The notes beneath the pieces were generated by a model. The model had not been told where the DNA came from, searched no databases, and saw only the letters and a list, made by a program, of their open reading frames with translations. DNA of 64,000 bases from Neoroseomonas alkaliterrae (GTDB lineage Bacteria > Pseudomonadota > Alphaproteobacteria > Acetobacterales > Acetobacteraceae), in NCBI RefSeq assembly GCF_014199195.1, contig NZ_JACIJE010000008.1, positions 1 to 64,000 on the forward strand. Direction: 5' to 3'. Position numbers and translations under genes: made by a program. Positions 1 to 7,838 of this stretch are shown piece after piece. Each line of letters begins with the position of its first letter. Positions within the stretch are counted from its first letter, which is position 1.

Positions 1-1
1 C

Positions 2-43
2 CGCGAGCCGCAGAACCGCCGCGTGGAGATCATCCTCCGCTAA
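2..43 (+). CDS. C-terminal end of an OmpA-family protein (partial)
   Basis: Only the last 13 codons and TAA are inside the window. They read REPQNRRVEIILR, the usual end of the OmpA/Pal peptidoglycan-binding domain, where the NRRVEI stretch forms the last strand. The family anchors the outer membrane to peptidoglycan. The rest of the protein lies upstream of the window, so its length, signal peptide and any beta-barrel part cannot be judged. A strong hairpin follows about 27 bases after the stop. Confidence 0.72.
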   Translation, partial: REPQNRRVEIILR

Positions 44-70
44 GCGGTCGCCAGAGGCGACACGAACCGC

Positions 71-96
71 GAAGGGGCGCCGAAAGGCGCCCCTTC
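71..96. terminator. Hairpin terminator between convergent genes
   Basis: A perfect 11-bp stem (71-81 with 86-96) closed by a GAAA tetraloop lies between the rightward OmpA-type gene and the end of the leftward UPF0280 operon. It carries TT/AA at the stem base but only a short T-run, so it could serve both directions. Confidence 0.75.
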
Positions 97-101
97 TGCA
101 T

Positions 102-947
102 TCAGGGGCCAGGAAGCCGAGGCAGGCCGGCCAGCCGCGCCTCGCCGCCGAGGCGCAGCGCCGCGCCGATGATGTGGCCGGAGGCGAGGAAGGATTCGGC
201 GCGGGCAAGGCCCGCATCCAGGGCGGCGGCGATCTCCGTCGCGGTCAGGGCGCCGACATCGGCGGTGACCAGCCGCTCCCCGAGGTCGCTGTCCGGGTCG
301 AGGGAACAGGCCGGGACGCGGCGGATCGCGGCACTCGGCACGTCCACCGCATTCGCGATCAGCGTCGCCGCGGCATCGGCGCGCGCGGCATCCCGCGCGA
401 GCACCGTGACGGCATCGGCGATGCCGAGCGAGAAGGACCGGCCGTGCCGCCCCGAGGTGGCGATGCCGCCGATGCCGCTCGCCGCCGTGACCTGCAAGGC
501 CCCGTCGAGGGCGAGGCGTGCGGGGTCCGCGGCAAGCCCCACGGCCAGCATGTGGCCGGGCGCGACATGCACCGCGATGTCGCCGCCGTCATTCACATAG
601 GCGCGCTCGAGCGGCGCCGCCGCCCGCATGGCGGCCAGCAGCGCATCGGCCACCGCGCCCGCCACCGCGGCCATCGGCGTCACGAACTCCGGCGCGAAGG
701 GCAAGCAGGCGGCGAGCATCCGCCGCGCGATCGGGTGTTGCAGGCGCGGCCCTTCCGCCACCGGCCGGCGCAGTTCCGGCAACTCGGCCGCCAGAGCGGG
801 CAGGATGCCGGGGAACAGGGCGAGCGCCGCCGCCTCCGCCGCGCGCACCGCCTCCGCCTCGCCCCAGGCGCGGAGGATCACGTCAATCGGCCCGTGCGAG
901 AGGTGCAGCCGCCCCCCGCTCAGCCGCCGCGCGACGGGTGCGTCCAT
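102..947 (-). CDS. UPF0280 family protein (ApbE-like)
   Basis: 281-residue protein of the UPF0280 family, which is related to ApbE flavin transferases but has no firmly assigned reaction that I know of. The family-typical stretches are an acidic NDGGDIAVHV segment near the middle and an SGIGGIATSGRHGRSFSLG segment, comparable to ApbE's NxGGD and TSG elements. I start at the ATG at 947, just downstream of the preceding gene's stop (952), because the residues before it in the same frame are low-complexity Cys/Arg antisense-like sequence. It is the last gene of the leftward catabolic operon. Its steady pairing with the Fe-S reductase suggests it matures or flavinylates that enzyme (inference). 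Confidence 0.85.
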   Translation of the reverse strand: MDAPVARRLSGGRLHLSHGPIDVILRAWGEAEAVRAAEAAALALFPGILPALAAELPELRRPVAEGPRLQHPIARRMLAACLPFAPEFVTPMAAVAGAVADALLAAMRAAAPLERAYVNDGGDIAVHVAPGHMLAVGLAADPARLALDGALQVTAASGIGGIATSGRHGRSFSLGIADAVTVLARDAARADAAATLIANAVDVPSAAIRRVPACSLDPDSDLGERLVTADVGALTATEIAAALDAGLARAESFLASGHIIGAALRLGGEARLAGLPRLPGP

Positions 948-951
948 GGGC

Positions 952-2436
952 TCAGCGCGCGAAGGGCCAGGGATTGCCCGGGTGCCAGGTCTCAAGCCGC
1001 AGATCGGCGCCGAGGTCGCGCAGCACCTCCTGCACCGGCACGATCTCCGCCATGTGGCCGCCGAGCCGTTCGTAGAGGCCGCGCGGCATGGTGAACTCGA
1101 TCGGCGCCACGATCGCCGGGGTCGGCACGTAGCCGAAGGCGTTGCGCGGCATGCGCAGCACATCGGCCATGACCGTGATGCCGCCGCCAGGCCAGAGATA
1201 GACCGGCGCTCCGCCCATGGTGACGCGCGTCTCCCCCTTCGCGACCGATTGCGTCAGCAGCACCGGATTCTCGGTCACGCCCGCGCGCAGCGAGCCGCCG
1301 GCGCCGGCCATGAAGACGACGGAACAGAGGGAGGGCTCGCAATTCTCCCCGATGCGCTCGACCACCGCGCGCACGGCCGCGGGCATCTCGGCCTGGACCG
1401 GCTTCAGCGCCTCGTCCAGCACGCAAAAGAGCGCGTGATCGCCGGTGGTGCTGGTGAAGAGCAGGCGCAGCCCCGGCCAGGCGGTCTTCGGATCGATGGA
1501 TTCGACGACCTCGAGCGGATCGGTGATGTCCGTCCCGCCCCAGCCGAGGCCGGGGCGCGCAACCTGGAAATACCGGCCCGGCGTGGAACGACGCCCGCGC
1601 ACGCGGATGCCGGCGGGGCGCATGCCCAGCACCTTGCCGGCCTGGTGCTCGGTCAGCACGCCGGTGATGTGGTCGTCCACCACGATCACCTCGTCCACAT
1701 GGCCGAACCATTGCCGGGCGAAGATGCCGATGGTCGCGCTGCCGCAGCCGACGCGCATGCGCCGCTCAGGCACGCCGTCCACGATAGGCGCCGCGCCGGC
1801 CTGCACCACCACCGCGTGCCCGCCGTCTATGGTCATCTCCACAGGCTCGGCGGCGCAGAGTTTGAGCAGCGTCTCGCAGGTGACGACGCCCTCCTTCTTG
1901 CTGCCGCCCGTCAGGTGCCGCACGCCGCCGATGGAGAGCATCTGGCTGCCGTATTCGGCGGTGGTCACATGCCCCACCTGCTCCCCGTTCACGCGCACCG
2001 GCGCGGCCTCGGGGCCGAGATGGCGGTCGGTGTCGATCTTCACCTTCACGCCGCAGTAGCTGAACATGCCCTCGGTGACGACGGTCACCGTGTCCACGCC
2101 CTCATGCACCGCCCCGACGATGAAGGGCGCGGGCTTGTAGTCGGGGTAGGTGGTGCCCGCGCCGACGCCGGTGAGGAAGACGCGGGAGGGATCGAGCACC
2201 TCCCCGTCCCATTCCGCCTTCGCGAAGGCGACGACGGGGCGGTTTTCCTCCACCGCCTGGGCGAGGCTCAGCGCCGGATCGGTGCGCACCAGCACGCCAT
2301 TGTCGTTGGCGTAGCGAGAGCAGGCGCCGGCGCGGCCGGGGCGGATGCGGCAGAGCACGGGACAGGCGTCGCAGCGGATGATGCCGCCGTCCTCGGCGGC
2401 GCCGAACTTCTCGCTGCGGGCGGCACGGGATGTCAT
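952..2436 (-). CDS. 6-hydroxynicotinate reductase-like Fe-S protein
   Basis: 494-residue protein that I place with proteins annotated as 6-hydroxynicotinate reductase (Hnr of Eubacterium barkeri nicotinate fermentation). Near the N-terminus is a four-cysteine motif (C22, C25, C29, C39; CDACPVLCRIRPG...C) that should hold a [4Fe-4S] cluster; the rest is a long alpha/beta region with many Gly-rich turns and no obvious Rossmann motif. The start at 2436 is supported by GGAGG seven bases upstream. It precedes the UPF0280 gene by 4 bases and follows the molybdenum hydroxylase genes. The substrate is inferred from context; the true ring compound is unknown. Confidence 0.75.
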   Translation of the reverse strand: MTSRAARSEKFGAAEDGGIIRCDACPVLCRIRPGRAGACSRYANDNGVLVRTDPALSLAQAVEENRPVVAFAKAEWDGEVLDPSRVFLTGVGAGTTYPDYKPAPFIVGAVHEGVDTVTVVTEGMFSYCGVKVKIDTDRHLGPEAAPVRVNGEQVGHVTTAEYGSQMLSIGGVRHLTGGSKKEGVVTCETLLKLCAAEPVEMTIDGGHAVVVQAGAAPIVDGVPERRMRVGCGSATIGIFARQWFGHVDEVIVVDDHITGVLTEHQAGKVLGMRPAGIRVRGRRSTPGRYFQVARPGLGWGGTDITDPLEVVESIDPKTAWPGLRLLFTSTTGDHALFCVLDEALKPVQAEMPAAVRAVVERIGENCEPSLCSVVFMAGAGGSLRAGVTENPVLLTQSVAKGETRVTMGGAPVYLWPGGGITVMADVLRMPRNAFGYVPTPAIVAPIEFTMPRGLYERLGGHMAEIVPVQEVLRDLGADLRLETWHPGNPWPFAR

Positions 2437-2455
2437 GGGGATGCCTCCGGCGGCC

Positions 2456-2582
2456 GGGGGGAGAAGGGAACTTCTCCCCCCGGAACCCCCCTCAACCTTC
2501 TCTGCCACCTGGCGCTGGCCATGGCCGTCACTTCCCAAAGGCCAAAGAAGGGAGGGGGATCGGGGGAGGTTCTCCTCCCCCG
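2456..2582. repeat. Pair of G/C-rich hairpins, probable dispersed repeat
   Basis: Two hairpins sit about 80 bases apart: 2456-2466 pairs with 2471-2481 (11 bp, GGAA loop) and 2561-2569 pairs with 2574-2582 (9 bp, TTCT loop). The second lies inside the last codons of the molybdenum hydroxylase gene. The unit looks like an intergenic palindromic element rather than a simple terminator; copy number elsewhere cannot be seen here. Confidence 0.5.
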
Positions 2583-5263
2583 AGTCTTTCCATCAACCGA
2601 TGCGGCAGCACCGGCACTTCCGTCATCCGCACGCCCGTCGCATGGCGAATGGCGGAGAGGATCGCCGGCGCCGTCGGCACCAGCGCGGGCTCGCCCACGC
2701 CCTTGGCGCCGAAGGGGCCTTCGGGCTCCGGGTCCTCGATCAGGTGGATGCGGATGCGCGGCATGTCGCCCGCGGTCGGGATCAGGTAGTCGTGCAGGTT
2801 CTCGGTGCGGCCGGGGATGAATTCCTCCATCAGCGCGAGGCCCAGGCCCTGCGCGATGCCGCCATGGATCTGACCGGTGACGAGCAGCGGATTGACGGCG
2901 CGGCCGACATCCTGCGCGGCGACCATCTCCTCCACCTTCACCGTGCCGAGCGCCATGTCCACCCGCACCAGCGCGATCTGCGCCGCAAAGCCGTAGGTGG
3001 CATAGGGCACGCCCTGGCCCTCGGCATCGAGGCTGACCGTCGGCGGATCGTAGCGCGCCTCCGCCGTGAGGTCGGCATCGAGCGCGGCGAGGTCGAGCAC
3101 GCGCGTCATGTGCCGGTCGGTCACGGTGAGCCGCGTGCCGTCGAGCGCGAGGCGCGCATCCTCCCCCGCATTCGCAAGCGCCAGGATGCGCGCGCGCAGC
3201 GCCTTCGCCGCGTCATGCGCCGCGCGGCCCGAGACGAAGGTCTGGCGCGAGGCCGAGGTCTTGCCCGCATCCGGCGTCAGCGCGGTATCGCCCACCACCT
3301 GCCGCAGCGCGGCGAGCGGCAGGCCGAGCGCCTCGGCCGCGATCTGCCCGATCACCGTCGTGCTGCCCTGGCCGATGTCCACCGCCCCGTTGAAGAGCGT
3401 CAGCGTGCCGTCGCGCGCCAGCGTGATGCGCATGGTCGAGGGGTTGGAGAGCGCCGTATTGCCGCAGCCATACCACATGCAGGCGATGCCGGCGCCGAGC
3501 CGGTGGCGCCCATGGGTCGCATTGTGCGCGGCGACGCGCGCGAGCAGCGCATCCCATTCGGGCTTCAGCGCATCCAGGCACTCGGGAAGCCCGGCCGAGG
3601 CGTGCAGCACCTGCCCGCTCGGCGTCGTGTCACCCTTGCCGAGCGCGTTGCGTCTCCGGATCTCCCAGCGGTCGAGCGCCAGCGCCTCCGCGAGGTCGTC
3701 CACCAGTGCCTCGGTGGCGATCGCCGCCTGCGGCACGCCGAAGCCGCGGAAGGCGCCGGCGGGCGTGTCGTTGGTGTACACCGCGCGGGTGCGGTTCAGC
3801 ACATGCGGCACGCGGTAGGGGCCGGAGGCGTGCACCGGCACGCGGTTCGCAACCGTCGGCCCCCAGGAGGCATAGGCGCCGGTGTTGAAGTCGCCCTCCA
3901 GCAGGAAGGCGGTGAAGCGGCCCTCGCCGTCCGCGGCCATGCGCGCGCGCAGGATGGCGGGATGGCGCTTGGTGCTCGCCGCCATGCTCTCGGTGCGGGA
4001 ATAGACCATGCGCACCGGCCGCCCCGCCTTGCGCGCCGCGACGGCGAGCAGCGGCTGAACCGAGACGTCGAGCTTGCCACCGAAGCCGCCGCCGCAGGCG
4101 GTGGGGATGATGCGCACCGCCTCCTGCGGCACGCCGAGCACGCGCGCCGTCTCCTCCTGGTCCATCACCGGGGCCTGGGTGCAGGCGGCGATGGTCATGC
4201 CGCCATCCGCCTGCGGCAGGGCGTGGCCGGCCTCGGGTTCGATATAGGCGTGCTCGACGAAGGCGGTGCGGAAGGTGCCCTCGGCGCGGGCGGGGCTGGC
4301 GGCGAAAGCGGCCTCGGCCTCGCCGCGGCGCAGATGGCCGCGCACCAGCACATTGCCCGGCGCATGCGCGTGCAGTTGCGGCGCATCCGGGGCGAGCGCG
4401 GCCTCGACCCCGTGCAGCGCGGGCAGGGGCTGCCAGGCGATGGGCAGATCGGCGGCACGCACCGCCTCCACCGCCGCGCGCGCGCCGAGCAGGCCGAGCA
4501 CCGCCTCTCCGCGGAAGCGCACGTAGCCGTCCGCGAAGACCGGCTGGTCCTTGAGGTCGGGCATGATGCCGAAGGCGTTGCGGCCCGGCACGTCGGCCGC
4601 GGAGAGGATGGCGACAAGCCCGAGCCGCGCGCGCGCCGCCTCGAGATCGCCGAGGCTGAAACGCGCATGGGCATGCGGCGAGCGCACCACGCGCAGCCAC
4701 AGCGCATCCGCGGGCGCGGCATCGGCGCCGTAGCGCTCGCTGCCCTGCACCTTCGGCGCGCCGTCGAGACGCGGGATGGCCGCGCCGACGCCGCCTTCCT
4801 CCGGGGCGGCCGCGATGGTGCCGCGCGCGGCGTCGAGCACCGCCTCGATGATCTGCAGATAGCCCGTGCAGCGGCAGAGCACGCCGCCCAGCGCATCCTC
4901 CACCGCCGCGCGCTCCGGCGTGGCGTTGCGCCGCAGCAGGTCGAGGGCCGCCATCAGCATGCCCGGCGTGCAGATGCCGCATTGCGCGGCCCCGCGCGCG
5001 AGGAAGGCGGCGCGCAGCGCATCGAGCAGCGGGTCGGCGGCCTCGATGGTGGTGATCTCGGCGCCTTCCGCCTGGGCGGTGGAGACGAGGCAGGCGCAGA
5101 CCTGCGCGCCGTCCATCAGCACGGTGCAGGCGCCGCAATCCCCGGCATTGCAGCCTTCCTTGGTGCCTGTCAGGCCCAGCCCCTCGCGCAGCGTGTCGGA
5201 CAGCGGCGCGAAGGGATCCGCCGCAACCTCGTGCCGTGTGCCGTTGACGGTGAAGGCGATCAT
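2528..5263 (-). CDS. Molybdenum hydroxylase, fused [2Fe-2S] and molybdopterin subunits
   Basis: 911-residue xanthine-dehydrogenase-family enzyme that joins two normally separate chains. Residues 1 to about 150 are the electron-transfer part, with a plant-type [2Fe-2S] site (C38, C43, C46, C58) and a second one (C95, C98, C130, C132). From about 160 onward is the molybdopterin-binding part, with an ACGGGFGGK segment, an AFRGFG segment and the catalytic Glu (E858 in GAKGVGEP). The ATG at 5263 overlaps the FAD-subunit stop by 4 bases. Its likely role is hydroxylating an N-heterocycle with water as oxygen donor. The last roughly 17 residues (GGGEPPPIPLPSLAFGK) are encoded by a hairpin-bearing repeat and are probably not part of the fold. 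Confidence 0.88.
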   Translation of the reverse strand: MIAFTVNGTRHEVAADPFAPLSDTLREGLGLTGTKEGCNAGDCGACTVLMDGAQVCACLVSTAQAEGAEITTIEAADPLLDALRAAFLARGAAQCGICTPGMLMAALDLLRRNATPERAAVEDALGGVLCRCTGYLQIIEAVLDAARGTIAAAPEEGGVGAAIPRLDGAPKVQGSERYGADAAPADALWLRVVRSPHAHARFSLGDLEAARARLGLVAILSAADVPGRNAFGIMPDLKDQPVFADGYVRFRGEAVLGLLGARAAVEAVRAADLPIAWQPLPALHGVEAALAPDAPQLHAHAPGNVLVRGHLRRGEAEAAFAASPARAEGTFRTAFVEHAYIEPEAGHALPQADGGMTIAACTQAPVMDQEETARVLGVPQEAVRIIPTACGGGFGGKLDVSVQPLLAVAARKAGRPVRMVYSRTESMAASTKRHPAILRARMAADGEGRFTAFLLEGDFNTGAYASWGPTVANRVPVHASGPYRVPHVLNRTRAVYTNDTPAGAFRGFGVPQAAIATEALVDDLAEALALDRWEIRRRNALGKGDTTPSGQVLHASAGLPECLDALKPEWDALLARVAAHNATHGRHRLGAGIACMWYGCGNTALSNPSTMRITLARDGTLTLFNGAVDIGQGSTTVIGQIAAEALGLPLAALRQVVGDTALTPDAGKTSASRQTFVSGRAAHDAAKALRARILALANAGEDARLALDGTRLTVTDRHMTRVLDLAALDADLTAEARYDPPTVSLDAEGQGVPYATYGFAAQIALVRVDMALGTVKVEEMVAAQDVGRAVNPLLVTGQIHGGIAQGLGLALMEEFIPGRTENLHDYLIPTAGDMPRIRIHLIEDPEPEGPFGAKGVGEPALVPTAPAILSAIRHATGVRMTEVPVLPHRLMERLGGGEPPPIPLPSLAFGK

Positions 5264-6102
5264 CGTCCGAAGCCTGCCAGCAGGTCGCGCAGCAACGCCA
5301 GCGCGGCAGCGCGGCGATAGGCGGCGGAGGCGCGCACGTCCCCGATCGGCGCCAGCGGCGCCAGATGCCCCGGCTGCGGCACGCGCGGCATCTCGGCAGG
5401 ATGGATCCCGATCAGCGCTTCCTCCAGCGCCGGCAGGCGGCGCGCGGTGGGCGAACAGGCGCCGACCGCGATGCGCGCTTCCGCGATGCGGTCGCCTTCC
5501 ATGCGGATCACGGCCGCGGCCATGGCGATCGAGATGACCAGGTAGCGCCGCGCGCCGAGCTTCTCGAAGCGCCCGCGCGCACCCTCGCAGCGAGGGACGT
5601 GCAGCGCGGTGACGATCTCGCCCGGCGCCAGCGCGGTCTCGCGATAGCCGGTGACGAAATCCGCGACGGGCAGTCGCCGCATGCCGGAAGCGGCGGCGAG
5701 TTCCACCTCCGCATCCAGCACGAGCAGGTTCGGGATGCCGTCGCCCGCCGGCGAGGCCGTCACCAGGTTTCCGGCGATGGTGCCCCGATTCTGCACCTGC
5801 CGCCCGCCGACCTCGCATGCCGCCGCGCGCAGGCCGTCGAAGATCGGCGGCAAGCGGGCCTCGGCGATCGCGGTCCAGGTCGTGCGCGCCCCGATGCGCC
5901 AGCCCTCGGCCGTCTCGGTGATGCCGTCGAGGCCGGGGATCGCGGAAAGGTCGAGCACCTCCGGACGCCACGGGTCGCCCCAGGCGGCGCGGGCGGTGCG
6001 CAGCGGGTGGATGTCGGTGCCACCGGCGAGCGGCAGCGCGCCGGTGGCGGCGCGGATGGCGAGCGCCTCCTCCAGCGTGCGCGGGCGGTGATAGGCTCTC
6101 AT
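5260..6102 (-). CDS. Molybdenum hydroxylase FAD-binding subunit
   Basis: 280-residue CoxM/XdhB-type subunit that carries electrons between the Fe-S centres and FAD. The N-terminus has the expected AGGTDIHPL (residues 27-35) and, further on, a QNRGTIAGNLVTASPAGD stretch, which contact FAD in this family; the C-terminal third matches the CO dehydrogenase flavoprotein C-terminal domain. Its ATG overlaps the HyuB stop and its stop overlaps the start of the fused large subunit (ATGA in both cases), so the subunits are translationally coupled. Confidence 0.9.
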   Translation of the reverse strand: MRAYHRPRTLEEALAIRAATGALPLAGGTDIHPLRTARAAWGDPWRPEVLDLSAIPGLDGITETAEGWRIGARTTWTAIAEARLPPIFDGLRAAACEVGGRQVQNRGTIAGNLVTASPAGDGIPNLLVLDAEVELAAASGMRRLPVADFVTGYRETALAPGEIVTALHVPRCEGARGRFEKLGARRYLVISIAMAAAVIRMEGDRIAEARIAVGACSPTARRLPALEEALIGIHPAEMPRVPQPGHLAPLAPIGDVRASAAYRRAAALALLRDLLAGFGR

Positions 6103-7838
6103 GCCGCGCGGCCCTGGCGCAGGGCTGCGGTGGCGGCGGCATCCACCGCGCCGTCGGCGGCAAGCGCCACGCCCCAGAGCCGCGCCGCCTCCTCCCGCGT
6201 GTAGTAGCCGCGGCGCACATCGCGCGCGACCAGGGCGGGATCGCGGGCGAAGGGATCGCCATAGCCGCCGCCGCCGGGTGTCATCACCTCCACCCGGTCG
6301 CCGGGCGAGAGCGCGATGCCCTGGTCCTTGGAGAGATGCGGCGGGATGGTGGTGGTGCCGCCGCGATGGATGCGCACCACATTCGGCGCGCCATCGCCGC
6401 CGCCGAGCACGCCGGGCGGGCCGAAGCGGCCATGGTCCATGACGAAGGAGGCGCGCGCCTCTCCGCGCAGCAGCTCCACCTCGTAATGCACGCCGAAGCC
6501 GCCGCGATGCATCCCCGCCCCGCCCGAGCCCTCGCGCAGCGCGAAGCGGGTGAAGAGGACCGGGTAGTACTGCTCCATCACCTCCACCGGCGCGGTCTTG
6601 GAGATGCCGATGGTCGAGCAGCCATTGGTCAGCCCGTCCTCGCGCGCATTGCCGCCGTAGCCGCCGCCGGTGATCTGGTACATCACGTAGCCGGCGCCGC
6701 GCGCGGGATCGAAGCCGCCGAGGGCGAAATTGCCGGAGGTGCCGGCGGGTGCCGCGGTGACCTCCTCAGGCAGAGCCTGCACGAGGCAGAGGAACACCGC
6801 CTCGGCGATGCGCTGGCTCACCTCCGCCGCGCAGCCCGAGACCGGGCGCGGATAGCGGGCGTCGAGGAAGGTGCCCTCGGGGCGGATGATGTTCAGCGGC
6901 GTGAAGGTGCCGGCATTGATCGGCACGTCGGGGAAGATGTGCTTCACGCCGAGACAGACCGCCGAATAGGTGGTGGCCCAGACCGAGTTCATCGGCCCCG
7001 CGCAGGGCGGGGAGGAGCCGGAGAAGTCGAAAGTCAGCGTATCGCCGGACCGCGTGACGGCCAGCGCGATGCGCAGCGGCTCGTTCACCACGCCGTCGGA
7101 ATCGACGAAGGCCTCGGCGCGCCAGGTGGCTTCGGGCATGCGGCGGATCTCGGCGCGCATGCGCTCGGCGGCGCGCTCGCGGATCAGGGCGATGGCCTCG
7201 CGCAGCGTCGCCGCGCCGTAGCGGGCGATCATCTCGTTCAGCCGGCGTTCGCCGACCAGAAGGGCTGCCGCCTGCGCCTTGATGTCGCCGATGCGCTGCT
7301 CGGCCACGCGGATGTTGGACTGGATGATGGCGAGGATCTCGCGGTCCATCTCCCCGCGCTTGAACAGTTTGACGGGGGGCAGGCGCAGCCCCTCCTGCTC
7401 GACCTCGGTGGCGTGGGCGGAGAAGCCGCCCGGCACCATGCCGCCGGTATCCGGCCAGTGGCCGGTGTTCTGCAGCCAGCAGAAGAGTTTGCCCTCCACG
7501 AAGAAGGGCCGGGCGAAGCGCACATCCATCAGGTGCGTCCCGCCGAGATAGGGGTCGTTGACGATGTAGATGTCGCCCGGTTCCGGAGCGGCGACCGCGC
7601 CTTCGCCGATCAGCCGGATCAGGTGCCCGGCGGAATGCTGCATCGCGCCGACGAAGACCGGCAGGCCGCCTTCTCCCTGCGCGATCAGCGCGCCGTCCCC
7701 GGCGGCGTAGATGCCGTCGGAGCGGTCGTCGGCCTCCGCGATCACGGGCGAGAAGGCGGAGCGGGAGAAGGCGAGGTCCATCTCATTGCAGACCTGCTGC
7801 AGCCCGGCCTGGATGACGGCGAGAGTGAGGGCGTCCAT
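6099..7838 (-). CDS. hyuB: Hydantoinase B / oxoprolinase-type subunit (HyuB)
   Basis: 579 residues, the normal length for the HyuB half of ATP-dependent hydantoinases and their relatives (N-methylhydantoin amidohydrolase, 5-oxoprolinase, acetophenone and acetone carboxylases). Recognisable stretches are IVNDPYLGGTHLMDV near residue 95, GMVPGGFSAHATEVEQEG near 130, and a Gly-rich GGGGYGDP at the end. It starts one base inside the HyuA stop (TGATG), as expected for a tight two-subunit enzyme. With HyuA it probably hydrolyses a cyclic amide at the cost of ATP; a carboxylase role cannot be excluded from sequence. Confidence 0.9.
   Translation of the reverse strand: MDALTLAVIQAGLQQVCNEMDLAFSRSAFSPVIAEADDRSDGIYAAGDGALIAQGEGGLPVFVGAMQHSAGHLIRLIGEGAVAAPEPGDIYIVNDPYLGGTHLMDVRFARPFFVEGKLFCWLQNTGHWPDTGGMVPGGFSAHATEVEQEGLRLPPVKLFKRGEMDREILAIIQSNIRVAEQRIGDIKAQAAALLVGERRLNEMIARYGAATLREAIALIRERAAERMRAEIRRMPEATWRAEAFVDSDGVVNEPLRIALAVTRSGDTLTFDFSGSSPPCAGPMNSVWATTYSAVCLGVKHIFPDVPINAGTFTPLNIIRPEGTFLDARYPRPVSGCAAEVSQRIAEAVFLCLVQALPEEVTAAPAGTSGNFALGGFDPARGAGYVMYQITGGGYGGNAREDGLTNGCSTIGISKTAPVEVMEQYYPVLFTRFALREGSGGAGMHRGGFGVHYEVELLRGEARASFVMDHGRFGPPGVLGGGDGAPNVVRIHRGGTTTIPPHLSKDQGIALSPGDRVEVMTPGGGGYGDPFARDPALVARDVRRGYYTREEAARLWGVALAADGAVDAAATAALRQGRAA

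Noticed and set aside
2345..5320. Long open frame on the + strand antisense to the molybdenum hydroxylase gene
   Set aside because: Arg/His/Gly-rich composition with no domains, opposite a conserved enzyme; high-GC DNA often keeps such frames open.
5264..6262. The frame of the fused hydroxylase stays open upstream over the FAD-subunit gene
   Set aside because: The part before 5263 is Arg/Ala-rich shadow; the true start is MIAFTVNG at 5263, coupled to the FAD-subunit stop.
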